A DNA stretch of 64,000 nt from Verticiella sediminum (GTDB lineage Bacteria > Pseudomonadota > Gammaproteobacteria > Burkholderiales > Burkholderiaceae_B). The position numbers were made by a program, and so were the translations under genes. Below the pieces are notes generated by a model. The model had not been told where the DNA came from and did no database searches. It was given only the letters and a program-made list of their open reading frames with translations. Positions 17,293 to 24,541 of this stretch are shown here, in pieces (position 1 is the first letter of the stretch; each line of letters opens with the position of its first letter). The stretch covers positions 434,001 through 498,000 of the forward strand of contig NZ_VLTJ01000039.1 of assembly GCF_007558815.1 (NCBI RefSeq), read 5' to 3'.

Positions 17293-18087
17293 ATGCTGAG
17301 CGCACGCGATCTGCGCATCACCTTCAACGTCGGCACGCCGATCGAGAACCGCGCCTTGCGCGGCCTGTCGCTGGAAATTCCCACCGGCCAGTTCGTCGCC
17401 GTGATCGGCTCGAACGGCGCGGGCAAGTCCACCTTCCTGAATGCCGTGTCGGGCGAGCTGCCGCTGGACGCCGGCGTCATCGAGATCGACGGTACCGACG
17501 TCACGCGCATGCCGGTGTGGCAGCGCGCCGGCAGCGTCGCGCGCGTCTTCCAGGACCCGCTCGCCGGCACCTGCGAGGATCTGACCATCGAGGAGAACAT
17601 GGCGCTCGCCTGGTCGCGCGGCCGTTCGCGCGGCTTGCAGCGGTCGCTGGACGATACGCTGCGCGAGTTGTTCCGCGAGCGTCTGAGCGTGCTCGGCCTG
17701 GGGCTGGAGCGGCGCCTGTCCGACCGTATCGGCCTGCTCTCGGGCGGTCAGCGCCAGGCGGTGAGCCTGGTGATGGCGGCGCTGCAGCCTTCGCGCATCC
17801 TGTTGCTGGACGAGCACACCGCAGCCTTGGACCCCAAGACCGCCGCCTTCGTGCTCGAACTTACGCGGCGCATCGTCGCCGAGCACGGGCTCACCACCAT
17901 GATGGTCACGCACAGCATGCGCCAGGCGCTCGACGTGGGCGATCGCACCGTGATGTTGCATGAGGGCAAGGTGGTGCTGGACGTCAGCGGCCCGCAACGA
18001 CAGGGCATGGATGTGCCCGACCTGCTGCGCCTGTTCGAGCGGGTACGCGGCGAGGAACTCGCGGACGACGCGCTGCTGCTCAGTTGA
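17293..18087 (+). CDS. ABC transporter ATPase (TrpZ-like)
   Basis: Energy-coupling subunit, 264 residues. Walker A is GSNGAGKSTFLN near residue 38, signature LLSGGQRQAVSLVMAAL, Walker B ILLLDEHTAALDPKT; the His position is in TMMVTHSMRQAL. DEHTAAL instead of DEPTAAL is typical of this subfamily. It follows the permease by 67 bases and closes the operon. A dispersed repeat element separates it from the convergent esterase gene. Confidence 0.88.
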   Translation: MLSARDLRITFNVGTPIENRALRGLSLEIPTGQFVAVIGSNGAGKSTFLNAVSGELPLDAGVIEIDGTDVTRMPVWQRAGSVARVFQDPLAGTCEDLTIEENMALAWSRGRSRGLQRSLDDTLRELFRERLSVLGLGLERRLSDRIGLLSGGQRQAVSLVMAALQPSRILLLDEHTAALDPKTAAFVLELTRRIVAEHGLTTMMVTHSMRQALDVGDRTVMLHEGKVVLDVSGPQRQGMDVPDLLRLFERVRGEELADDALLLS

Positions 18088-18140
18088 GCCTGCGCCGCGT
18101 TGCAAGCACGCGCGCGGCCGGGCGCCCGAAGGAGGCTGAA

Positions 18141-18180
18141 GCCCCCATGGGGGGCAGCGAACGCAGTGAGCATGGGGGCC
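18141..18180. repeat. dispersed GC-rich intergenic repeat
   Basis: GCCCCCATGGGGGGC (18141-18155) is a self-complementary block, followed by AGCGAACGCAGTGAGC and a second GGGGGCC at 18174-18180 that can pair with it. The same architecture is at 39769-39812. It lies at the convergent junction of the ABC operon and the esterase gene, and could end transcription from either side. Confidence 0.6.
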
Positions 18181-18187
18181 GTACCAT

Positions 18188-19168
18188 TCAAGGCCGTACG
18201 GCGAGTTCCAGGGCGGGGCGCAGCGATGTGGCGAACAGGGCCCCGTGGCTGAGGTCGGGGAAGTTCTGAAAGGTGATGTCCATACCTTCACCGGCCAGCC
18301 GCTGCACCAGTTCATACGTCGATTCGCGCCCCGCGGGTACGCCCGGGATGGTCGGGATCGAGGCTGCACCCGAGGCGCCTGGACGGCGTGCGCCGCCCAC
18401 CATCACCCGCACAGCCACGCCGGGGGCGGCGCTTGCATGAAAGCCGGCGGCGTGGGCGAGCAGGGCGCTGTCCTGCCAGCCCACCGACGGGTCGCCCGCC
18501 ACATAGCGCTGGAAGCGCTCCGGATGCGTGAACAGCGCATACAACGTGAACAGCCCGCCGTACGAATGTCCCCACAATGTCTGCCGGTTCTGGTCGATCG
18601 GCGCCCGCGCCTGCACGGCAGGCCGGATCTGGCGCTCGATCAGCGCCTGAAACCGATCGGCGCCGCCACCGCGCCGGCCGCGCTCTTCGATCTCGGCCAC
18701 GCGCTGGCCGTCGCGGATCACCGGCGGCGTGTAGTCGAGCGCGCGGGCAACGACATCGTGGCGGCCCGGCGTCTCGTAGCCGATGCCCACCAGCACGGGC
18801 GGGCCTTCGGCGTCCAGCGCCGCAAGGTCTTGCGCGTTCAGGGTTGCCATCACGGCATTGCCGTCCAGCATGTAGATAACCGGGTAGCCGCCCGCTGGCG
18901 CGGCGCGCTTGGGCACGCCCAGATAGACCCGATAGTGGCGCTGCCCGTCCTCCGAGTCGAAGCGCAAGGTCTCGAAGCGGTAATGCGCGGACGGTTTGTC
19001 GGCGACGGTGGGGCCGATGGGCTCGTTCCAGTTGCGCGCCGGCCTGGGCGGAGCGTCCGGGCTAGGCGGCGTCTGTGCGCCGGCCAGCGGGCCGGCCGAC
19101 AGCAGGGCAGCGGCAAGGAGGATATGACGGCAGCGCGCGAGCGCGTAGCGGGTAGGGAGGACGGGCAC
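18188..19168 (-). CDS. secreted alpha/beta-hydrolase, Fes/IroE-type esterase
   Basis: The GTG at 19168 is preceded by GGAG and begins a Sec signal peptide (residues about 1-32, LLAAALLSAGPLAGAQ). The mature part matches the PF00756 esterase fold: HYRVYLGVPKRAAPAGGYPVIYMLDGNA, then the nucleophile elbow LWGHSYGGLFTLYALFTHP (Ser near residue 200), an acid region and a late His in FPDLSHGALF. This layout is shared with periplasmic IroE/BesA esterases that cleave catecholate siderophores, so iron release is a fair guess. No siderophore genes lie nearby. Confidence 0.78.
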   Translation of the reverse strand: MPVLPTRYALARCRHILLAAALLSAGPLAGAQTPPSPDAPPRPARNWNEPIGPTVADKPSAHYRFETLRFDSEDGQRHYRVYLGVPKRAAPAGGYPVIYMLDGNAVMATLNAQDLAALDAEGPPVLVGIGYETPGRHDVVARALDYTPPVIRDGQRVAEIEERGRRGGGADRFQALIERQIRPAVQARAPIDQNRQTLWGHSYGGLFTLYALFTHPERFQRYVAGDPSVGWQDSALLAHAAGFHASAAPGVAVRVMVGGARRPGASGAASIPTIPGVPAGRESTYELVQRLAGEGMDITFQNFPDLSHGALFATSLRPALELAVRP

Positions 19169-19396
19169 AGGCCGCTCCGGTGAAACGGGAAGCGGGAATT
19201 TTAGGGAGCTTGCTCGACGTGCGCGGAGTCCGGGCTATGGGCAGCGCCGCGGCGATGCATAGGCGCCTTCGGGCCTGGGTCCCGGAGCGCCGGTAGAGCG
19301 CGGCGCCGCGTGGCAGAAACGCGCACCGCCGTGCGCTCGCCGGTCTGCGAAGCGCCCGGGCATGTGCACGCTTCGCAGGGACGGGTAGGGCTACCG

Positions 19397-19948
19397 TCAG
19401 TGCCCGGTGTTGTCCGAATTGCGGCTGGCCTCGAACAGGAACCAGGTGCGCTTTTCGGTTTCGTCGATCCAGTTCTCGATCAGGCTCGAGCTGGCGATGT
19501 CGCGGTGTTCGTCGGTGACGTTGTGCGCCTCGCGCAGCGCGGCCGCCAGCGTCTTGTTGTCTTCGCAGAGTTCGGCCAGCATGTCCAGCGGCGTGACGTA
19601 CTCCGCGTCGTTGTCGAGCACCCGCTGGGTGCGCGCAATGTGGCCGATCGAGCGTAGCGTGGTGCCGCCGATCTTGCGGATGCGCTCGGCGAGCGGATCG
19701 GTCATGGCGAACAGTTCGTCGCCGTGCTCGTCCAGCATCAGGTGGTAATCGCGAAAGTGCGGCCCGCTCACGTGCCAGTGGAAGTTCTTGGTCTTCAGGT
19801 AGAGCGCAAAGACGTCCGCGAGAATCTGGTTCAGCGCCGCGGCGATGTCCTTGGTTCCATCGCGCGGAAGGTCCGTGGGCGTCGTCAACGGACGCTTGCG
19901 AAGCTCGCGGGCGGACTGTTCTTGTGCGGCATCAAGTGTTTTGCTCAT
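19397..19948 (-). CDS. dps: Dps-family DNA-protecting ferritin-like protein
   Basis: Forms a dodecamer that stores iron and shields DNA in starvation or oxidative stress. The start at 19948 gives MSKTLDAAQEQ and 183 residues; the upstream frame extension lacks support. The ferroxidase signature lies near residues 55-90: NFHWHVSGPHFRDYHLMLDEH and ELFAMTDPLAERIRKIGG. The C-terminal helix EKRTWFLFEASRN is typical. It is the first of several stress-type genes in this island. No TAGGGT operator is seen in its upstream region (19949-20115). Confidence 0.95.
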   Translation of the reverse strand: MSKTLDAAQEQSARELRKRPLTTPTDLPRDGTKDIAAALNQILADVFALYLKTKNFHWHVSGPHFRDYHLMLDEHGDELFAMTDPLAERIRKIGGTTLRSIGHIARTQRVLDNDAEYVTPLDMLAELCEDNKTLAAALREAHNVTDEHRDIASSSLIENWIDETEKRTWFLFEASRNSDNTGH

Positions 19949-20115
19949 GGGTGACAACTCCTGAAGGGAAAAACCGGGCCGGCAGCGTCGGTGCCTGGCA
20001 GCCCGTGTCGGACCGGACTTCCACGCATAAGCAAGAAGCGTACCTTGGACGCCCGCCGCTGCACGCGGGTGCTGTCCTCCAAGGGCGCTTTTTGCCTTCG
20101 GATCCGCCCGGCGGC

Positions 20116-20141
20116 AAAAAAAAGCACCCCGCAGGGTGCTT
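20116..20141 (-). terminator. intrinsic terminator of the first small-protein gene
   Basis: AGCACCC (20123-20129), a four-base loop and GGGTGCT (20134-20140) form the stem; on the minus strand it is followed by eight T (opposite A 20116-20122). A second inverted repeat, GGGGCAGG...CCCGCCCC (about 20149-20176), lies between it and the gene. Both elements recur behind the paralogue at 23661. Confidence 0.85.
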
Positions 20142-20214
20142 GCAAAAAGGGGCAGGAGGAGACAGACCCGCCCCGCTTCCAGAGGAGAGAGAAACTTGCT
20201 TGCTTGCGGTCGGC

Positions 20215-20439
20215 TCAGATGTAGTGGCCGTGATTGGAGGCGCGGCGGCCGGCCTGATCGACGGTGTCGGCGTAGGCGTCCAGGAAAGCGCCGAAGGCGG
20301 TGGCGCACTGCATGACGCCAGCACCCAGGTTTTTCAGCGAGGCGATGACGCCGGCGCTTTCGCGAGCCATCTGGCGGGCCATGCGACGCTCCATCTCGTC
20401 GGTAAGCCGAACTTCGGAATGGGTGCTGACATAAGCCAT
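20215..20439 (-). CDS. unrecognised 74-residue protein, paralogue of the one at 23661
   Basis: I do not recognise the family. The protein opens MAYVSTHSEVRLTDEMERR, then a variable stretch, then a strongly conserved second half (LKNLGAGVMQCATAFGAFLDAYADTVDQAGRRAS) ending NHGHYI. The middle GAGVMQCATAFGAFLDAYA is amphipathic and moderately hydrophobic, and could be a helix for dimerisation or membrane contact. About 70 percent of positions match the copy 3.4 kb away, with changes mostly conservative, so both are under selection. AGGAG sits upstream of the ATG. A promoter with three palindromic sites precedes it and twin hairpins follow. Location between dps and hdeD suggests a stress role (inference). 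Confidence 0.75.
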   Translation of the reverse strand: MAYVSTHSEVRLTDEMERRMARQMARESAGVIASLKNLGAGVMQCATAFGAFLDAYADTVDQAGRRASNHGHYI

Positions 20440-20487
20440 GATGGTTCTCCTGAGTGATGGGTGCTGCGTGAGAATCGATGTGATTCG

Positions 20488-20555
20488 CTAGGGTTAACCC
20501 TAGTATAGGGTAAACCCTAAATGCAGCGCAACATAAAAATCAGGGAAAACCCTAG
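20488..20555 (-). promoter_or_regulatory. promoter with three TAGGGT/ACCCTA palindromes upstream of the small-protein gene
   Basis: Site 1: CTAGGGTTAACCCTAG, a perfect 16-base palindrome (20488-20503). Site 2: TAGGGTAAACCCTA (20506-20519). Site 3: AGGGAAAACCCT, imperfect (20542-20553). On the minus strand a -10 TATACT lies at 20507-20502, between sites 2 and 1, with TTGCGC 18 bases upstream as -35. Site 2 thus fills the spacer and site 1 covers the expected start of transcription, a repressor-like layout. The same set is at 23941-24007. Confidence 0.75.
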
Positions 20556-20707
20556 GCCGGCCGGAAAACGTCACGGATCCGCGCAAACGAGTGCTCGGCT
20601 GTGGCCGCGTTGCAACAATCGCGTCGTTCTGCGGGCCCGCCGAATCGCTGCGCGGCGGCAGCCCGGGCCCTGCGGGCGTCGGGCGTAGCCCCCAGGGCCG
20701 GCAGCCG

Positions 20708-21292
20708 TCAGGGCGCGGATGCCAGGTTGCGCGCGCTCCATGCCAGATACACCAGCGAGGCGCCCACGCCGATCAATTGCACGCCGAGCAGCAGGCCGAT
20801 CAGCCAGATGGCGCTGATCGGCAGGTTGACCCACAGCACCAGCGAGAGCGCCATGCCGAGCACGCCCGCGGCCAGCACCCATGCCCAGTTCGGAAACGGG
20901 CGGATGGTCAGGGCGAACACCACCTTCGAGATGCCCTCCATCATGAAGAACACGATGAGCAGCAGCGTGACGGTGAGCAGCCCCTGGGTGGCATCGTTCA
21001 GGAACATCAGGCCGATGAGTATGGCCAGCACGACCGAGATCAGTTGCAGCCAGAAGTGGGGCACCTGGCTCGCGCCGACCAGGCTGATGGCCTGCGCGGC
21101 TCCGCTGATGACGAGCAGCCAGCCCAGTACGGTGATCACCGCGACCGAGGCAACGGCCGAATAGACGATGGCGAGCACCCCGGCGGCGATCAGGATCGCG
21201 CCTTGTATCAGGTACCAGATCGAATAGCGCCGCACAGTGTCGCGCACGGCTGCGCGGAAGATCTCCGAAGCATCTTTCACGGACAGGGCCAC
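20708..21292 (-). CDS. hdeD: HdeD-family acid-resistance membrane protein
   Basis: Inner-membrane protein of 194 residues with six predicted helices arranged as three repeated pairs (IWYLIQGAILIAAGVLAIVYS, then AVITVLGWLLVISGAAQAI and so on), the HdeD/DUF308 pattern. In E. coli HdeD supports acid resistance at high cell density; the exact function is unknown. GTG at 21292 is the start, with AAAGGAG seven bases upstream. Same strand as the small-protein gene and dps, upstream of both, but separated from them by the operator region. Confidence 0.85.
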   Translation of the reverse strand: MALSVKDASEIFRAAVRDTVRRYSIWYLIQGAILIAAGVLAIVYSAVASVAVITVLGWLLVISGAAQAISLVGASQVPHFWLQLISVVLAILIGLMFLNDATQGLLTVTLLLIVFFMMEGISKVVFALTIRPFPNWAWVLAAGVLGMALSLVLWVNLPISAIWLIGLLLGVQLIGVGASLVYLAWSARNLASAP

Positions 21293-21701
21293 AGTCTTCT
21301 CCTTTCAGGCTGTCGTTGTGTCGGGGCTCGCGTGCGGGCGTACGCAAGGCCACCATGGCACGCGCGGCACGCCCGCATGCCATGCGTCCAAGCCGCAGTG
21401 TGCCCAAGCCGCGCACGTTGCGCCAGCGAGTCCCGTTCGCCGTCCTGCCGGCGGGTCGGAGCTTGCGTCTGTCTTGCCGTTCGGCGCCGGCACCGTTGTG
21501 ACGCAACCCGCGACTGCCCGGCTGCCCGCGGCCGCCCGTGGATGAGCAGTATGTGCCTGCCGCCCGGCAGAAGCTGCGGCCCGCCATCCATGGCACGCCC
21601 CCCCCCCGTGTCGATGACGCCGGCCGGCAGGGTACGGGGCTTGCATGGACGTCGACGGGGCTGCGCACAGTCGACGCGGCCATCGGCAAAGGAGCTGGCG
21701 C
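21293..21701. other. 409-base gene gap between hdeD and the Zn-alcohol dehydrogenase
   Basis: Divergent promoter region for hdeD (minus) and the dehydrogenase (plus). The only clear elements are the two ribosome sites at its ends and a run of nine or ten C near 21600. Short open frames on both strands have no ribosome site and no recognisable protein. I see no copy of the TAGGGT palindrome here. Confidence 0.4.
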
Positions 21702-22871
21702 ATGAAAGCCTTATGTTGGCACGGCAAGCACGACATACGCTGGGACACCGTCCCGGACCCCATCATCGAGCATCCGCGTGATGCCATCCTCAAAGTCAGT
21801 AGCTGCGCCATCTGCGGTTCGGACCTGCACCTGTTCGGCGGTTTCATGCCCGGCATGAAGTGCGGCGACGTCATGGGGCACGAGTTCATGGGCGAGGTGG
21901 TCGAGACCGGGCGCGAAACGGGCGAGCTCAAGGTTGGCGATCGCGTCGTGGTCCCCTTTACGATCACCTGCGGCGAGTGCGCGCAGTGCCGTCGCGGGTT
22001 CTTCGCCGCCTGCGAACGCAGCAACCGCAATCGCGACATGGCCGCCAAGGTGTTCGGCCACACGACTGCCGGCCTGTTCGGCTACTCGCACCTGACCGGC
22101 GGTTTCGCGGGCGGGCAGGCCGAATACGTCCGCGTTCCGTTCGCCGATCACACCCATGTCAAGGTGCCCGGCAACCTTACCGACGAACAGGTGCTCTTTC
22201 TCGGCGACATCCTGCCTACGGGATGGCAAGCCGCCGCGCAATGCGACATCCAGCCCGAGGATACGGTGGCGATCTGGGGGGCCGGGCCGGTGGGGCAGAT
22301 GGCGCTGCGCAGTGCCGTACTCCTGGGGGCGCGTCAGGTGGTGATGATCGACCGCCTGCCCGATCGGTTGTCGATGGCGCAAGCGGGCGGGGCGATCACC
22401 GTCAACTTCGACGAGGAGAGCGTGCTGGACCGCCTGCATGAGCTCACCCAGGGCAAGGGCCCGGACAAGTGCATCGACGCCGTCGGGATGGAGTCGCATG
22501 TCGCGCGCTCGCTCGACGCCATGGTCGACCGGGCCAAGCAGGCCTTGATGCTGGAAACCGACCGCCCGCACGTGCTGCGCGAGATGATCTATGTGTGCCG
22601 GGCCGGCGGCATTCTGTCCATTCCGGGTGTTTACGGCGGCCTGGTGGACAAGATCCCCATGGGCGCATCGATGAACAAGGGCCTGACCTGGCGCATGGGG
22701 CAGACGCACGTCAAGCGCTGGACCGACGACCTGCTGGCGCGCATCGCGCAAGGCCAGATCGACCCGTCCTTCGTGATCACCCATACCGTGCCGCTACGGG
22801 ACGGACCCGCCATGTACGACACGTTTCGAGCCAAGGACGACGGCTGCGTCAAAGTCGTCCTCAAGCCCTGA
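21702..22871 (+). CDS. zinc-dependent alcohol dehydrogenase, formaldehyde-dehydrogenase-like
   Basis: Medium-chain dehydrogenase of 389 residues. AAAGGAG at 21688-21694 sets the ATG at 21702. Catalytic zinc ligands lie in [11 protein letters not shown] (Cys37 region) and MGHEFMGEV; the structural zinc loop is [15 protein letters not shown]. The NAD-binding motif is [13 protein letters not shown] near residue 190. The long loop [28 protein letters not shown] is typical of glutathione-independent formaldehyde dehydrogenase-like enzymes. The next gene follows after ten bases and is probably co-transcribed. The physiological aldehyde or alcohol is unknown. Confidence 0.85.
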   Translation: MKALCWHGKHDIRWDTVPDPIIEHPRDAILKVSSCAICGSDLHLFGGFMPGMKCGDVMGHEFMGEVVETGRETGELKVGDRVVVPFTITCGECAQCRRGFFAACERSNRNRDMAAKVFGHTTAGLFGYSHLTGGFAGGQAEYVRVPFADHTHVKVPGNLTDEQVLFLGDILPTGWQAAAQCDIQPEDTVAIWGAGPVGQMALRSAVLLGARQVVMIDRLPDRLSMAQAGGAITVNFDEESVLDRLHELTQGKGPDKCIDAVGMESHVARSLDAMVDRAKQALMLETDRPHVLREMIYVCRAGGILSIPGVYGGLVDKIPMGASMNKGLTWRMGQTHVKRWTDDLLARIAQGQIDPSFVITHTVPLRDGPAMYDTFRAKDDGCVKVVLKP

Positions 22872-22881
22872 GGAGAACACC

Positions 22882-23451
22882 ATGGAGCAACAACACCATC
22901 CCGTGCGCGCGGCGCGTCGACAGGTCCAGACCCACGGCACCGCGGTCGCGCGCAGCGCCGCCTGGTTCAGCATTGTGCTGGGTGTGGCGGAACTCGCGGC
23001 GCCCCACGCTGTAGCGCGTGCCTGCGGACTGCGCCCCGGTAGCGCCGCCGTCGTGCGCATGTGCGGGCTGCGCGAACTCATCACCGGCGTCGGCCTGCTG
23101 CGCGCGCGCAACGCGGCGCCATGGCTGTGGGGCAGGGCGGCGGGCGACGCGCTGGACGCCGTTGCCATCGCCAGTCTGGCCGAGCGCAGTAGCCTGGCGC
23201 CGTTGGCGAAGGCCGCCGGCACTGTCCTGGCGGTAGGCGCGGTCGGCGGCGCCGACCTCTTCGCAGCCCAGCACTACAAGCAGCCGAGACGCTCCCCGCC
23301 GCCCTGGCACGATTACCGGGACCGTAGCGGTTTCCCACAGGGTTTGCAGCGTGCGCGCGGCGCGGCCCGCGACGCGTCCATCCCGGCGGATGTGCTCACC
23401 CCGCCCGCGCTGCGGCGCTGGGCTGACCCTGAGACCGAGCCGGCGGTCTGA
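22882..23451 (+). CDS. small membrane protein co-transcribed with the Zn-dehydrogenase
   Basis: No confident family. The 189 residues begin with a basic segment, then three or four hydrophobic stretches: AAWFSIVLGVAELAAPHAVARA (residues 26-47), LRELITGVGLL, WGRAAGDALDAVAIASLA and AAGTVLAVGAVGGADLFAA. The layout is like DUF4267-type small membrane proteins and the membrane part of some cyclase/dehydrase-annotated proteins found beside Zn-alcohol dehydrogenases. The tail (about 125-189) is Arg/Pro-rich and probably cytoplasmic. GAGGAG precedes the ATG. Convergent with the second small-protein gene. Confidence 0.6.
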   Translation: MEQQHHPVRAARRQVQTHGTAVARSAAWFSIVLGVAELAAPHAVARACGLRPGSAAVVRMCGLRELITGVGLLRARNAAPWLWGRAAGDALDAVAIASLAERSSLAPLAKAAGTVLAVGAVGGADLFAAQHYKQPRRSPPPWHDYRDRSGFPQGLQRARGAARDASIPADVLTPPALRRWADPETEPAV

Positions 23452-23567
23452 CGCCCGCGCGACACATTCAGCCCATACCCGCCGGGCAGAACCAGCGAAA
23501 AAGGCCCCAACGCTTTGCCGCTGCGCTGCTTCCCGAGTGGGCTTGCGCCTCGGGAGCGGCCCGGCGA

Positions 23568-23594
23568 TAAAAAAGCACCCCGTGGGGTGCTTTT
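23568..23594 (-). terminator. intrinsic terminator of the second small-protein gene, bidirectional
   Basis: AAAAGCACCC, loop CGTG, GGGTGCTTTT: a perfect ten-pair stem at 23571-23594 with T runs in both directions. Between it and the gene, GGGGTGGG-N10-CCCACCCC (23599-23624) forms a second hairpin. Both correspond to elements behind the paralogous gene at 20215. It can also serve the converging membrane-protein gene. Confidence 0.85.
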
Positions 23595-23660
23595 GAAAGG
23601 GGTGGGTGGAGACAGGCCCACCCCGTTTCCGGAGACATGAAAAACGGTTGTGCGGTCGGC

Positions 23661-23891
23661 TCAGATGTAATGGCGGTGGGTCGAGGCGCGGCGCCCGGCG
23701 CGATCCACGGTGTTGGCGTAGGCGTCGAGGAACGCGCCGAAGGCGGTGGCGCAATGCATGATGCCCGCGCCGAAGTTCTTCAAGGGCGCGGTGAAACCGC
23801 CGCTGCCGCCTTCGCGTGCCATCTGATCTCCCAGGCGACGCTCCATCTCATCGGTGATCCGAATTTCGGTATGGGTGCTGGCGTAGGCCAT
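23661..23891 (-). CDS. unrecognised 76-residue protein, paralogue of the one at 20215
   Basis: The second copy opens MAYASTHTEIRITDEMERR and has the conserved half LKNFGAGIMHCATAFGAF followed by LDAYANTVDRAGRRAS, ending THRHYI. Relative to the first copy it has two extra residues in the variable middle. The lone Cys and the C-terminal His/Tyr pair are retained in both. Promoter, three operator palindromes, leader length and both 3' hairpins are also conserved, so the whole cassette was duplicated, not just the coding region. Function unknown. Confidence 0.75.
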   Translation of the reverse strand: MAYASTHTEIRITDEMERRLGDQMAREGGSGGFTAPLKNFGAGIMHCATAFGAFLDAYANTVDRAGRRASTHRHYI

Positions 23892-23940
23892 GGTGGCTCT
23901 CCTGGTGCGTAGGTGCTGCGTGGGGAATCGAAGCGATTCA

Positions 23941-24007
23941 CTAGGGTTAACCCTAGTTTAGGGTAAACCCTAGGTGCAGTGCAACAAGAGAATTGGGGTA
24001 AACCCTG
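23941..24007 (-). promoter_or_regulatory. promoter with three TAGGGT/ACCCTA palindromes upstream of the second small-protein gene
   Basis: Site 1: CTAGGGTTAACCCTAG (23941-23956), identical to the first cassette. Site 2: TAGGGTAAACCCTA (23959-23972), also identical. Site 3: GGGGTAAACCCT (23996-24007), imperfect. On the minus strand -10 TAAACT lies at 23960-23955 and TTGCAC 18 bases upstream. The rest of the gap 24008-24209 shows only GC-rich palindromes (24180-24207) past the fmdB stop. Confidence 0.75.
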
Positions 24008-24209
24008 ATTTAGGTATAAGGACCCCTGAATCGGCAGGACATGCCTCGAACCGTTGCTGCAGTGCAACGCAAAGCTTCGGTGCACACATGCCTGGTAGTC
24101 CGTCTGGCCTTGAAAATTCCGGGTGAAAAGGATGGGTCATACGTGCCACCACCCCGATGTGACCCCGGCGAGAGGCGCGCCGGGCCCGGGACGAGCCGGG
24201 CCCGGACGC

Positions 24210-24533
24210 TCAGTGGCTGATCATCCACGGGCGGCTGTTGGGAAACGCTTTGGGCTGTGCTTCGCCGCCACCGGCGCGGCCCGGTTTGCAGCACATGCAA
24301 CTCATCCCGTGGCGAGCGCTCGAACGCGGCTCGTGCCGGCTGCGCTCGTTGACTGCATGGGCCTGGCGCGCGGCTGCGCTCAGGGTCGAGAGCGCGGGGG
24401 GCGTCAGCACCGCGCGCTCGCCGGCGGCCTCGCCGCAGGCGGGGCACGGGGCAGATTCGTGGCGCCGCGCCAGCGGCGCGAGCCTCTCGAAGCCCGCGCC
24501 GCATGACGTGCAGACGTATTCGTAGAGCGGCAT
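24210..24533 (-). CDS. fmdB: FmdB-type zinc-ribbon protein
   Basis: Small putative regulator of the formamidase locus. MPLYEYVCTSCGAGFERL carries the first CxxC, CPACGEAAGERAV the second, making the FmdB zinc ribbon in residues 1-45. The tail has another Cys cluster (HGMSCMCCKPG). The 107 residues fit the family. It begins eight bases past the fmdA stop and is the last gene of the operon. In Methylophilus fmdB is thought to regulate amidase expression; that role here is by analogy. A much longer open frame covers this region, but only its end is coding. Confidence 0.82.
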   Translation of the reverse strand: MPLYEYVCTSCGAGFERLAPLARRHESAPCPACGEAAGERAVLTPPALSTLSAAARQAHAVNERSRHEPRSSARHGMSCMCCKPGRAGGGEAQPKAFPNSRPWMISH

Positions 24534-24541
24534 GCGCAGCC

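Noticed and set aside
20488-20555. TTAGGG-like units as telomeric or satellite repeats
   Set aside because: They are arranged as separate inverted repeats at fixed promoter positions, not as a tandem array. An operator fits better.
21595-21612. C homopolymer near 21600 as a phase-variation tract
   Set aside because: It lies in a non-coding gap about 90 bases from the dehydrogenase start, outside an evident promoter spacer, so there is no reason to infer switching.
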